From an uncultured Gemmiger sp. (GTDB taxonomy: Bacteria > Bacillota > Clostridia > Oscillospirales > Ruminococcaceae), in contig CAUEKL010000079.1 in assembly GCA_959018215.1 (NCBI GenBank), forward strand, positions 1 through 9,650: a stretch of DNA of 9,650 bases, in the 5' to 3' direction. A program made the translations under genes and the position numbers. Under the pieces are notes generated by a model that had not been told where the DNA came from, ran no database searches, and worked only from the letters and a program-made list of their open reading frames with translations. Below, in pieces: positions 1-7,715 of this stretch; the first letter of the stretch is position 1, and every line of letters begins with the position of its first letter.

Positions 1-341
1 ATGCCGGCCAATAATGTTGGATTGCTGCTCTTTTGGGCAGCGTTTTTATCTTTCAGAGCCTTTTTGCTTCTTTTGCTGATCATCTCGTTGCCCTTGGCGA
101 ACAAAGCCTCGTCAATGATCTGCAGCTGCGGCATGAATTCCGATCTTGCCGCCTTAGTAATGATATATCCCGTATACCTCTCGTGCTGGATCATCCGCTT
201 GATATTGGAAGACTGAAACTCCGCCCCCTGGCAGGTACACAACCCTCGTTGGTTCAGCATCTGTGCCATGGCATACCCACTGGCACCTTCTTCCGCCACT
301 TTCGTAAATACTTCCCGGACCCATTCCGCTCGGGCTGCCAT
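1..341 (-). pseudogene. Large serine recombinase fragment (recombinase domain, N-terminus missing, runs off the left edge)
   Basis: Reading the minus strand from the ATG at 341 gives 113 codons, open to the window edge, that look like the middle of a large serine recombinase (resolvase/integrase family of phages and integrative elements). Recognisable parts are AEWVREVF at about residues 5-12, an LNQRG segment at 29-33, the block IKRMIQHERYTGY at about 47-59 (the family pattern is 'i..iL.n..YtGy'), the QIIDEALF segment at 74-81, then a lysine-rich stretch and NPTLLAG at 107-113. In this family that last motif comes just before a zinc-ribbon. The N-terminal catalytic resolvase domain with its serine is absent: upstream of about 345 the DNA codes for an unrelated esterase in another frame. 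This piece is therefore probably a remnant and not an active enzyme. The ATG at 341 is simply the first in-frame start and I see no ribosome site for it. Family assignment is fairly sure; the status outside the window is unknown. Confidence 0.75.
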
Positions 342-705
342 GTACAACCGCCGGTATATTATTTTCCGACCAAACCTTCCCCTCAAACGCAATATCCAGT
401 TGTAAAAGTTCACCTGCCGTAACCGTGTATGAAAGCGAATCGCTGCATATTTCTTCACCAGGTGCAACTGTCACTTGCTCTTTTGCCTGGAACAACATCT
501 GCTTTTGATTTTGCCCTTTGTGTGATACAAGCGCCTGCACAATTTTATACAGTTTTTTACCTTCACGGTTTGAAAATCGAACTCTGAATTGCGTGCCGGA
601 CAAGCTACAGCGAAACACAAGCCGCGTTGTGTTATTTTTGTATACCGGACTCATCATGGAGATATCTGTGTGCGCCTGGCCCCATACACTGACCCAATTG
701 CCCAT
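154..705 (-). pseudogene. Truncated SGNH/GDSL hydrolase: N-terminal beta-sandwich domain only, then an out-of-frame tail
   Basis: The reading frame starts at an ATG (703-705) with AAGGTG eight bases upstream, 57 bases after the preceding esterase gene. Residues 1 to about 120 resemble the beta-sandwich domain that precedes the catalytic domain in some SGNH esterases (XynE-like and similar). Visible elements are W4 and W8 near the start, a CSLSGTQFRVRFSN segment at 33-46 (family pattern 'G...RvRfSN'), VAPGEEICSD at 80-89, and VTAGELLQLDIAF at 95-107. A full-length family member would continue into a GDS block and a DxxH block; neither is present. From about residue 121 the translation becomes Gly/Ser/Arg-rich and unlike the family, because here the DNA encodes a serine recombinase in another frame; TAA stops the frame at 154. 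I read this as the last gene of the operon, cut by a recombination event or an assembly join. Alone, the product should have no esterase activity. Confidence 0.65.
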
Positions 706-762
706 ATTCCTATCACCTTATTCTGATCTCTCCCCATACAATCGTGCCATGCCGTCTTTTGC

Positions 763-1593
763 TTACTCGTTCAAAAACGCCAGCAGCTGCCGCTCCTGCT
801 CCGGGCCCCACCAGTCACGATAACCGGCCTTGGTGGGATGGATACCATCATTCATATAGATGGCCCGCTGATCATCGGGGATATCATTGAATTCGTCGCT
901 GCTCCACAGATCGAGCACTCCGATGCCCCACTTTTCCTGCAGTTTCAGAAGCTGATCCACCATGGCACCGTAGGCTTCACTGTCATAGCGGCTTCCCGTG
1001 AAAAATACCACCGGGCAGTCCCAGGTTTCCTGTGCATAGCAGATGATATACTCCATAGCACCGGTGACTGTGGATGTGTCAAAATCCTCCAGATTCCTGC
1101 TGTCGGAGATTTCGCCCAGCGGCTTATGCTGGGTCGCATCGTTGGTGGACAGCTGGCAGATAAACAGGTCAAACGGCTCAGATGTATCCAAGTTGTAAAG
1201 CCGCTGTACATAGCTGTTCTTTCCGTTGTCAACAAGTGTAGTGCCGCCGACCGCTTCTTTGGCCAGTGTACAGCCGAAACGCGCGGCCAGATATTCCCCT
1301 ACCGCATTGCCTTCGGACGCAGCTCCCTGCGCTACGGAAGAACCAAGTATGGCGATTTTGCCGCCTTCCAGCGGACTGTTTTCCATGACGGTGAGTTGTG
1401 AAAAGTCGTACTCGGGTTTGTTCCCCGGATGATTTTTGATTTTGTTCTTCTGAATGAAGCCAAACGGACCGATGCCGCCCAGAATGCCCAGGACCAGAAG
1501 CTGTGCCACCGCCAGAACAAGCACCACAGCCACAAGGATTTTCACAATCAATTTAGCACGGCCGCCTTTGGGAGTATTTTTGGTTTTTTCCAT
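763..1593 (-). CDS. Membrane-anchored SGNH/GDSL-family esterase
   Basis: A 276-residue SGNH hydrolase, probably an acyl esterase acting on a sugar or glycoside ester. Block I is GSSVAQG at 84-90 with likely nucleophile Ser86; the block II glycine lies in VGGTT at 115-119; block III is LSTND at 148-152 with Asn151; block V is DGIH at 249-252, giving Asp249 and His252. All four SGNH positions can therefore be proposed. The N-terminus is Lys/Arg-rich (residues 2-18) and is followed by a hydrophobic segment at about 15-40 without a clear cleavage site. By the positive-inside rule this predicts an anchor with the catalytic domain outside. The ATG at 1593 is preferred: a GTG four codons upstream is also in frame, but it is part of the ribosome site. 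The gene begins 20 bases after the GH2 stop, so it is co-transcribed with the glycosidases. Removing acetyl or other acyl groups before uptake is a plausible inferred role; the acyl substrate is unknown. Confidence 0.82.
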   Translation of the reverse strand: MEKTKNTPKGGRAKLIVKILVAVVLVLAVAQLLVLGILGGIGPFGFIQKNKIKNHPGNKPEYDFSQLTVMENSPLEGGKIAILGSSVAQGAASEGNAVGEYLAARFGCTLAKEAVGGTTLVDNGKNSYVQRLYNLDTSEPFDLFICQLSTNDATQHKPLGEISDSRNLEDFDTSTVTGAMEYIICYAQETWDCPVVFFTGSRYDSEAYGAMVDQLLKLQEKWGIGVLDLWSSDEFNDIPDDQRAIYMNDGIHPTKAGYRDWWGPEQERQLLAFLNE

Positions 1594-1602
1594 TTCAATC
1601 GA

Positions 1603-1609
1603 CACCTCT
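1603..1609 (-). promoter_or_regulatory. Ribosome binding site that decides the SGNH esterase start
   Basis: The minus strand reads AGAGGTG nine bases before the ATG at 1593. The alternative in-frame GTG (1603-1605) is contained in this motif, so it cannot use it; the ATG start is favoured. Confidence 0.6.
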
Positions 1610-1613
1610 TTCT

Positions 1614-3980
1614 TTATTTTTCAAAAATATTCACTTCCGCAGTGGCTGTCTGCTTTCCATCGGAAACCGAAACTGAAACCTTGCCGGACGCTCCCGCTCT
1701 CACGACAGCCAGGGCACGGCCCTGCCAGGTGGTAAATTTGCCGGCGTCGTATCGTTCTTCCACACAGGGGTTGGCACTGCCGAAGGCCAGCAGTTCCCCG
1801 CCCTTTACCCCGACGGTCAGTGTACGGTCGGCATTGGATTCCAGTACACCCTGTTTGTCGGTAAGAGCCACCGGCAGATAGACGATTTCGCCCGGCCGGA
1901 CGGTTTCTTTCTCCGGTCTCACCGAAATACAGATCTCCCCCTGCGCGGAATGCAGTTCCGAGCGGGACACTTCCCTACCCGTTTCATCATAGGCAACGGC
2001 GGCCAGCGTACCGGGCTGGTATCGGGTGGTGAACATGGCCTTATACTCTTTCAGGCGCTTTTTACCCAGGCTCTTTCCGTTCAAAAACAGTTCGGCACTG
2101 TGAGCCTGCGCATACACTTCCACCTCTGCCTTGTTGCCTTCACAGCCCTGCCAGGACCAGCTTTCAATGGCATTGGTACCACGCCATACGGACTTGGAAG
2201 GACGTACCCCCGGATGGTTGACCGGCCGGACGCCGATCACCGGCTTGGGGCACCGCCCCCAGACCACCGCCGCATAGCGGCAGGAAACATCCGGCACACC
2301 GAGAATATCCACAACGCCGGCTCCCGACAGCAACCAAGGATAAGGCCGGTTGAAGGGCATCCCGCCCGTATAGCTCCAGGCACCGATGCCCGATTCCCCC
2401 AGATAGTCCCAGGCGGCCCACATGAAATCGCCGATAAGATAGGGATACTGTTCCACCATCTTCCAGTTCTTGTAAATATCCTGGGGGAAGGTTTCGCTTC
2501 CGAAGATGATTCTTTCCGGATGCGCCTTGCCCTCCAGCGGGTAACGTCCCGAAGCATAGTTGTAGCCTGCAATATCCAGGCTATCGAGGAACGGGCTGGT
2601 CAGCCGGTCCACCCGTTTGGAATTGCCGCCTTTGTTCATACCGGTACCGATGAAGCTGGCCATGATGTTGAACGCAAGGCTGGCGTTGCCGCCCTCTTTC
2701 TGTTTTTTGCCGCTGGATGCGGTGTTCATCTCCCCATCCTTGTAGATTCCGTTCCCTTTGGCCGCGCGGCCGATGATCATCAGGTTGACACCGCAGGTGA
2801 CAGGACGGCTGCGGTCCAGAGAATGGATCAGGTCAATCTGGGCACGGCCCGTGTCCACGCCTTTCTGTTCAAAGGGTTCGGCCACCTCATTGCCAATAGA
2901 GTAGAGGATCACACTGGGGTGGTTGTAGTCACGTTCCACCATAGCCCGGGTATCCTGCTGCCAGTTGTCGGCGAAATCACAGCCGTAGTCGTACTTGTTC
3001 TTGCGGTTGTACCACATATCAAAGGTTTCATCCATCAGGTACATACCATATTTGTCGCAGGCCTCCAGCAACGCCCTGGAGGCAGGGTTGTGGGACGAAC
3101 GCAAAGCGTTGAATCCCGCCTCTTTCAGAATCCGTACCCGGCGCGCTTCGCTCTCATCATAAGTAGCGGCGCCGAGAATCCCGTTATCGTGGTGGATGCA
3201 TCCGCCACGCAGCAAGGTATTTTTGCCGTTGATAAACAGCCCTTGGGGGTTCCACTCGATCTTGCGGATGCCAAAAACTTCTTCCGCCTGGTCCAGCACC
3301 GCACCGTTCCGAGTAAGGGTCACCCTGCAGCGGTACAGATTCGGGGATTCATCGCTCCACAGTTTTGCCCCGGGGATTTCCAGCACCAGATTCGCACCGC
3401 TTCCGGTGGCCACTGTCTGGTTGCCATCCAGAATTTCAACTGCCACTTCTCCGGTGCCCACAATATCCGTTTCTACGCGAATACGCGCCGGAGCGTAGGC
3501 CAGGGTCGTGATTTTTACGCCCTGCCCGGCAATGTGTTCCTTGCCTGCCACCAGCAGGTGCACAGGCCGGTAGATGCCGGAGCCGGTATACCAGCGGCTG
3601 TTGGGCAACTGAGCGTTATCTGCCGTAACGGTGACGGTATTCTCGGTGCCGTAGTTCAGCAAACCATCCAGGCAGACGGTAAACGGTACATAGCCATAGG
3701 CTCTGCCGCCCGCCTTTTTCCCATTGATGCAGACCGTGGAATGACGGTAGACCCCTTCAAATTCCAGCATCACAGTCTTGTCCGCCCAGTCCGCAGGCAC
3801 CGTGAACGTCTTTTCATAGACATACACGCCGCCGGGGAAGTATCCATGCCCACTGCCGCCGGGTGCCTCCGCTGTGCGCTGCTCATGGATCATCGCATCA
3901 TGGGGAAGGGTCACGGGAATGCGGTCGGCCTCTCCCTGCCGGCAAAAAAGCCATCCCTCATTAAATTCCATGCGGTTCAT
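1614..3980 (-). CDS. GH2 beta-galactosidase-type glycoside hydrolase (with DUF4982 and C-terminal Ig-like domains)
   Basis: A 788-residue GH2 exo-beta-glycosidase with no signal peptide, so probably cytoplasmic. The order is a jelly-roll sugar-binding domain (about 1-145, containing LPHDAM and GYFPGGVYVYEK), an Ig-like domain (about 148-240), a TIM barrel (about 245-560), then DUF4982-like and Ig-like beta-sandwich domains (about 600-788). The barrel contains RSSHNPAS at 294-301, MDETFDMW at 316-323, the acid/base in SIGNEVAEP (Glu365) and the proposed nucleophile in FGSETFPQ (Glu496). A Lys/Gly-rich insertion at about 405-460 precedes the strand leading to the nucleophile. The architecture fits Clostridia and Bacteroides enzymes annotated as beta-galactosidases, but related GH2 enzymes act on glucuronides, mannosides or other galactosides, so the substrate is only probable. 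The ATG at 3980 lies inside the end of the GH1 gene, a 20-base overlap that suggests translational coupling. The frame stays open upstream to 4211, but those 77 codons lie over the GH1 gene and do not resemble GH2. Confidence 0.88.
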   Translation of the reverse strand: MNRMEFNEGWLFCRQGEADRIPVTLPHDAMIHEQRTAEAPGGSGHGYFPGGVYVYEKTFTVPADWADKTVMLEFEGVYRHSTVCINGKKAGGRAYGYVPFTVCLDGLLNYGTENTVTVTADNAQLPNSRWYTGSGIYRPVHLLVAGKEHIAGQGVKITTLAYAPARIRVETDIVGTGEVAVEILDGNQTVATGSGANLVLEIPGAKLWSDESPNLYRCRVTLTRNGAVLDQAEEVFGIRKIEWNPQGLFINGKNTLLRGGCIHHDNGILGAATYDESEARRVRILKEAGFNALRSSHNPASRALLEACDKYGMYLMDETFDMWYNRKNKYDYGCDFADNWQQDTRAMVERDYNHPSVILYSIGNEVAEPFEQKGVDTGRAQIDLIHSLDRSRPVTCGVNLMIIGRAAKGNGIYKDGEMNTASSGKKQKEGGNASLAFNIMASFIGTGMNKGGNSKRVDRLTSPFLDSLDIAGYNYASGRYPLEGKAHPERIIFGSETFPQDIYKNWKMVEQYPYLIGDFMWAAWDYLGESGIGAWSYTGGMPFNRPYPWLLSGAGVVDILGVPDVSCRYAAVVWGRCPKPVIGVRPVNHPGVRPSKSVWRGTNAIESWSWQGCEGNKAEVEVYAQAHSAELFLNGKSLGKKRLKEYKAMFTTRYQPGTLAAVAYDETGREVSRSELHSAQGEICISVRPEKETVRPGEIVYLPVALTDKQGVLESNADRTLTVGVKGGELLAFGSANPCVEERYDAGKFTTWQGRALAVVRAGASGKVSVSVSDGKQTATAEVNIFEK

Positions 3981-5256
3981 CTGCGTATCCTTTCTTTGCC
4001 AGTTCACCCAGCACCTGCAAACTTTGCTTAGGGGTTCGTTTTTGGGTGGTGCGATCCACGGCAATAAGTCCGAAAGTTTTGGCGTATCCTGCCTGCCATT
4101 CAAAATTATCCAGCAGGCTCCAGTAAAAATACCCCTTGATGGGGATTCCGTCGGCGGCACACTGTTGCACGCCTGCCACCGCTTCCCGGATAAACTGGCA
4201 GCGTCGGACATCGTTGTCGGTGCTGATGCCGTTCTCGGTCACCAGAAGGTCCCCTTTGAATTGTGCCGCCACTTTGCGCACCACATGGCCAATGGAAGCC
4301 GGATAATCTTCATACCCCATCTGGGTGACCGGAGCATCCGCCGCCGGTTCCCGCGCTCCCGTTGCATCCACGATTTTCCGGGAGTAATTCTGCACGCCCA
4401 GGAAGTCATCCTCCTTGATGTAGGGCAGATAAAAACCGAAGTCCTCCTGCCACAGTTTGTCTGCCATTTGCTTTCCATCCGCAGCAGGCTGATAGTCAAA
4501 CAGGGACAGCGTCAGCCCCAGTTTGGTCTTTGGCGCAATTTTTTTGAACACCTTGACGGCTTCGGAATGTGCCCGCATGACGATGGCTTCCTGATCCGGC
4601 TTGCGGGGCTTCAGAAAATTGTTGATACCGAAGGGACTGCAATGGAAGGCTCTGCCCTGCTCAAACATTCCCAGAAGAAGGCTTTTCAGGTTCAGTCCTT
4701 CACTCGTACCGACCTGGACCGCGCCTTCTTTTTTCTTTGTGTTCATCATGTCGGCCACAATTTTGTTCAGCTGCCCGCCCATATTGGCTTCGTTGATGGT
4801 GCAAGCCCAGGGAAGCTCCTCCCCCAGCTGTTCGGCAATATAGGCGGCGTACCGTGCAAATGCCTTGACCACATACGGTTTTGTCCAACCGCCCTTGCCG
4901 ATCAGCCAGGCCGGGCTGGAAAAGTGATGGAGCGTGACCACCGGCGTGACATGGTATTTTTTGCAGCACGCCAGAACCTCCCGGTAATGGTCTACTTCCT
5001 TTTTGTCGAAGCAGCCCTCCTGCGGCTCGATGCGTGCCCACTCGATACCAAAGCGATAGGCATTCAGGCCTGCCTGTGCCAGCAGGCGGATATCTTCTTC
5101 GTAGCGATGATAGTGATCTACCGCTTTGCCGCTGGGTTCCACGAAATCGCTGTGCTTACTATGTTCCATGACCCAGCAGTCACTGTGAATATTATCTCCT
5201 TCCACCTGATGCGCAGCCGTTGCTGCGCCCATCAGAAATTTATCCGGAACTGCCAT
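3961..5256 (-). CDS. GH1 beta-glucosidase-type glycoside hydrolase
   Basis: A 431-residue GH1 TIM-barrel enzyme, slightly shorter than the usual 440-480, with no signal peptide. Recognisable are FLMGAATAAHQVEG at 7-20 (Gln17 for glycone binding), NAYRFGIEWARIEP at 65-78, TLHHFSSPAWL at 108-118 (His111), the acid/base in TINEAN (Glu156), the nucleophile in VTENG (Glu341) and YWSLLDNFEW at 378-387 (Glu386 and Trp387 for glycone binding). The following GYAKTFGLIAVD lacks the Ser and Lys-x-Tyr phosphate-binding pattern of 6-phospho-beta-glucosidases. It should therefore act on unphosphorylated sugars, which agrees with a symporter and no PTS gene nearby. The family's usual TxNEP has Ala instead of Pro, and the stretch after it (about 158-225) does not carry the common GYxxGxxxPG segment, so this is a divergent subgroup. 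The gene starts 17 bases after the GH3 stop. ATG 5256 is chosen over GTG 5271 because GAGGAG precedes the ATG at seven bases. Confidence 0.88.
   Translation of the reverse strand: MAVPDKFLMGAATAAHQVEGDNIHSDCWVMEHSKHSDFVEPSGKAVDHYHRYEEDIRLLAQAGLNAYRFGIEWARIEPQEGCFDKKEVDHYREVLACCKKYHVTPVVTLHHFSSPAWLIGKGGWTKPYVVKAFARYAAYIAEQLGEELPWACTINEANMGGQLNKIVADMMNTKKKEGAVQVGTSEGLNLKSLLLGMFEQGRAFHCSPFGINNFLKPRKPDQEAIVMRAHSEAVKVFKKIAPKTKLGLTLSLFDYQPAADGKQMADKLWQEDFGFYLPYIKEDDFLGVQNYSRKIVDATGAREPAADAPVTQMGYEDYPASIGHVVRKVAAQFKGDLLVTENGISTDNDVRRCQFIREAVAGVQQCAADGIPIKGYFYWSLLDNFEWQAGYAKTFGLIAVDRTTQKRTPKQSLQVLGELAKKGYADEPHGI
3988..3993 (-). promoter_or_regulatory. Ribosome binding site of the GH2 gene, inside the GH1 gene
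   Basis: AAAGGA on the minus strand lies seven bases before the ATG at 3980. This favours that ATG over the next in-frame ATG at 3971 and over the upstream extension to 4211. Confidence 0.55.
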
Positions 5257-5263
5257 GGTGTAT

Positions 5264-5269
5264 CTCCTC
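5264..5269 (-). promoter_or_regulatory. Ribosome binding site that decides the GH1 start
   Basis: GAGGAG on the minus strand lies seven bases before the ATG at 5256. The possible GTG start at 5271 lies upstream of this motif and would add only five residues (MRRYT) not expected in GH1. Confidence 0.65.
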
Positions 5270-5273
5270 ACTC

Positions 5274-7715
5274 TTATGATTCTGCTTTTTTCTCTCCGTG
5301 TACGGTCTTTTTGCCGAAGGCCAGAACCCTGCTGGCGTTGATCTGCAGCTGTTCTTTGGAAAGTCGTCCTTCCTTTACGGCATTCAGAACACCGGAAAGA
5401 TCTTCTTTACTTCCAGGCATATAGAGATCGCCACCTGCTGCGGCGACATCTGCCGCGGCAGGTCCCGGATACTTGGCATCCTTGGGAATCATGCCGCCCT
5501 GTACCACCCAGTCGGTCATCACAATTCCCTGGAAACCAAATTCACAGCGAAGGATGTCCTCGATGAGATCCCGACGTGTGGAAGTGTGCTGTCCGTTCAG
5601 CAGATTGTAGGAGGTCATGACCGCCACCGGGCGGCCCTCCCTTACTGCGATCTCAAATCCTTTCAGGTAGATTTCCCGCATGGCACGTTCCGACACGATG
5701 GAGTTGCTGGACGTCCGGTTAAATTCCTGGTTATTGGCGGCATAATGCTTGATCGTCACGCCCTTTCCGGGATGTTTTTGAACACCACGGGTTACGGCAG
5801 CAGCAAATTTTCCGCTGACGAGCGGATCTTCCGAGTAATATTCGAAGTTTCTGCCACACTGGATGGAGCGGTGAATATTCAGCGCCGGGGCCAGCCACAA
5901 ATCAATCTGGAAGCGCTCCATCTCGCTGCCTACGATATCTCCGCACACTTCTGCTACCGACAAGTTCCAACTTTGGGCAAGTGCTGTTCCGATAGGCAGC
6001 GCGGTGCAGTACTGATAGCGGATTTGATCCTGACGCTTGGGCTTTTTAATAACAAAATGATCCATCAGGAATTTCAGACTGCCAGGCATAAACGGCACCA
6101 TCGACTGCGGGAAAGGCGGCTCCATGCTGTGGATGCCTTTTCTGTCCTCAAAGTAGCGCTGATGAATCCGGATCCCAGCAGGGCCGTCCGCCATCACGAT
6201 CACAGGGAAACCATCCACATGAGCGGTTTCCCCGGCTGCTCCGCATACGGTGGTGGACGCATTGCCGATCATGCTCATCTTGCCGCCCTTCCCGAAATAG
6301 CCGTTTGACAGACGCGCCAGTTCTTCCTCGGAAAGGGATTGCACTTTCTTGTCGATTTCATACTGCGGTGTGTAGTTTACTTTCTGGGTTGTAAACACGG
6401 CCGCATCCATCTCCACCACAGGAAGCAGGTGCACTTCGTTTTCGGGCTTTTCTTCCGGCCGGAAATCCACAAAATCCGGAGTTCCCAAAGCATTTTTGAC
6501 CTGTCGAACGGTCACATCCTCTTTCAGACGAATCGCCGCAACAGGGGTGGTATCCCGGCTTTGTGTTCCCACACGAAGAATGTACTTCCCTTTTTCCAGC
6601 ACATATGCCGCACGTTCTGCATCGTAGCCGGCCAGCTCCGAAAGGTCAAAACTTGCCTGCACGGTTTCGCTTTGTCCCGGTGCCAGCTCCTGCGTTTTGA
6701 CCCATGCCGCCAGCATCTGATACGGCTGATCCAGCACACCGCCGGGAACACTGGCATAGACCTGTACCACTTCTTTTCCCGGAAAAGCGCCTGTGTTCTT
6801 CACCATCGAGCTGACAATAATCCTGGTTTTTTCGGCTTTCACGTCATGATTCATCAGTTCAAAAGTCGTGTAGCCAAGGCCATAGCCGAAGGGAAACAGG
6901 ACCGGCTTGTGCATCGTGTCAAAATAGCGATACCCCACATAGATGCCTTCTTTGTAACGGGTATCATCATAGCCGCCGTAGTCCAAGCTCGGATAGTTTT
7001 CCCATGCCGCCCAGGTTGTGGTGAGTTTGCCGGAAGGGTACTGCTGCCCCAGCACGATACGGGCCAGCGCACTTCCCGTTTCCACGCCAAGCTGAGAAAG
7101 CAGCAAAATATTCGGCACATCCAGCACAGAAGAAAGATCCACCACACCGCCCACATTCAGCACCAGCATAAAATGGGGAAACATTCTGCTCAGTTTCAGG
7201 ATATCCCGGCGCTCGGTAGCAGTCAGCTGAATTTCTCCTTCTTCCGGCTTGCGGTCGGTACCTTCCCCCGAAATCCGGGAAAGGACATAAAGGGCCGTAT
7301 CTCCTTCCGCCTGCAGAGGCAGCTCATAGTCAGGTTCCGGTACAACAGCGCCCATTGCCAGCAGCATCACATTACTATGTTGTTCTTTTGCTCTCAGGCG
7401 AAGCTTCTGGTTGAACTCCTGCTGTGCTTTTTCAACCACCTGGTCGTAGGCATCCAACCAGGATTTTGTGGTGATGGTGAACCCAGCCTGTTCAAACCCG
7501 GCCTCTACCGTATCGTAGTATCGGGAATTGACCTCACCCGAACCGGTACCGCCCTTGATCGTTTTGCGGACGCCGGACCCGTAGAGCGCAATTTTTCCGG
7601 CAGACGCCAACGGGAAATCCCCGTTCTTTTTCAGTAATACCGTACATTCCGGCAGACAGCTGCGCAGCATTTCAATATGTTTCTTTTCGTGCGGCTGCAA
7701 TGTCTTGATTGACAT
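5274..7715 (-). CDS. GH3 beta-glycosidase with reversed (permuted) domain order
   Basis: An 813-residue GH3 exo-beta-glycosidase in which the usual C-terminal half comes first. Residues about 15-270 form the GH3 C-terminal alpha/beta sandwich, with the GGTGSGEV loop at 55-62 and SRISGEGTDR at 146-155, whose Glu151 is the likely acid/base. Residues about 290-385 form a fibronectin III-like domain (VVQVYASVPGG at 316-326). A linker of about 70 residues follows, then the GH3 N-terminal TIM barrel (about 455-800). The barrel has MADGPAGIR at 508-516, GRNFEYYSEDP at 621-631, KHYAANNQE at 656-664, TSYNLLNG at 701-708 and the nucleophile Asp735 in IVMTDW. The same swapped order is known for beta-glucosidases of Ruminococcus albus and Butyrivibrio fibrisolvens. 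No signal peptide is visible. AAAGGTG lies seven bases before the ATG. Activity is probably beta-glucosidase; beta-xylosidase or another GH3 specificity cannot be excluded. Confidence 0.88.
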   Translation of the reverse strand: MSIKTLQPHEKKHIEMLRSCLPECTVLLKKNGDFPLASAGKIALYGSGVRKTIKGGTGSGEVNSRYYDTVEAGFEQAGFTITTKSWLDAYDQVVEKAQQEFNQKLRLRAKEQHSNVMLLAMGAVVPEPDYELPLQAEGDTALYVLSRISGEGTDRKPEEGEIQLTATERRDILKLSRMFPHFMLVLNVGGVVDLSSVLDVPNILLLSQLGVETGSALARIVLGQQYPSGKLTTTWAAWENYPSLDYGGYDDTRYKEGIYVGYRYFDTMHKPVLFPFGYGLGYTTFELMNHDVKAEKTRIIVSSMVKNTGAFPGKEVVQVYASVPGGVLDQPYQMLAAWVKTQELAPGQSETVQASFDLSELAGYDAERAAYVLEKGKYILRVGTQSRDTTPVAAIRLKEDVTVRQVKNALGTPDFVDFRPEEKPENEVHLLPVVEMDAAVFTTQKVNYTPQYEIDKKVQSLSEEELARLSNGYFGKGGKMSMIGNASTTVCGAAGETAHVDGFPVIVMADGPAGIRIHQRYFEDRKGIHSMEPPFPQSMVPFMPGSLKFLMDHFVIKKPKRQDQIRYQYCTALPIGTALAQSWNLSVAEVCGDIVGSEMERFQIDLWLAPALNIHRSIQCGRNFEYYSEDPLVSGKFAAAVTRGVQKHPGKGVTIKHYAANNQEFNRTSSNSIVSERAMREIYLKGFEIAVREGRPVAVMTSYNLLNGQHTSTRRDLIEDILRCEFGFQGIVMTDWVVQGGMIPKDAKYPGPAAADVAAAGGDLYMPGSKEDLSGVLNAVKEGRLSKEQLQINASRVLAFGKKTVHGEKKAES

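Noticed and set aside
1..422. Plus-strand open frames of 71 and 129 codons at the left end
   Set aside because: They are antisense to the recombinase fragment and the truncated esterase, and show no domain or ribosome site.
1950..4031. A 693-codon open frame on the plus strand
   Set aside because: It lies wholly antisense to the clear GH2 gene, has His/Pro/Arg-rich low-quality composition and no family resemblance; it results from codon bias of the real gene.
3981..4211. A 77-codon upstream extension of the GH2 reading frame
   Set aside because: It overlaps the GH1 C-terminus in another frame, looks unlike GH2, and a proper ribosome site precedes the ATG at 3980.
3874..5424. A 516-codon plus-strand open frame across the GH1 gene
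   Set aside because: Antisense to GH1 with all catalytic motifs on the minus strand; no ribosome site or recognisable domain.
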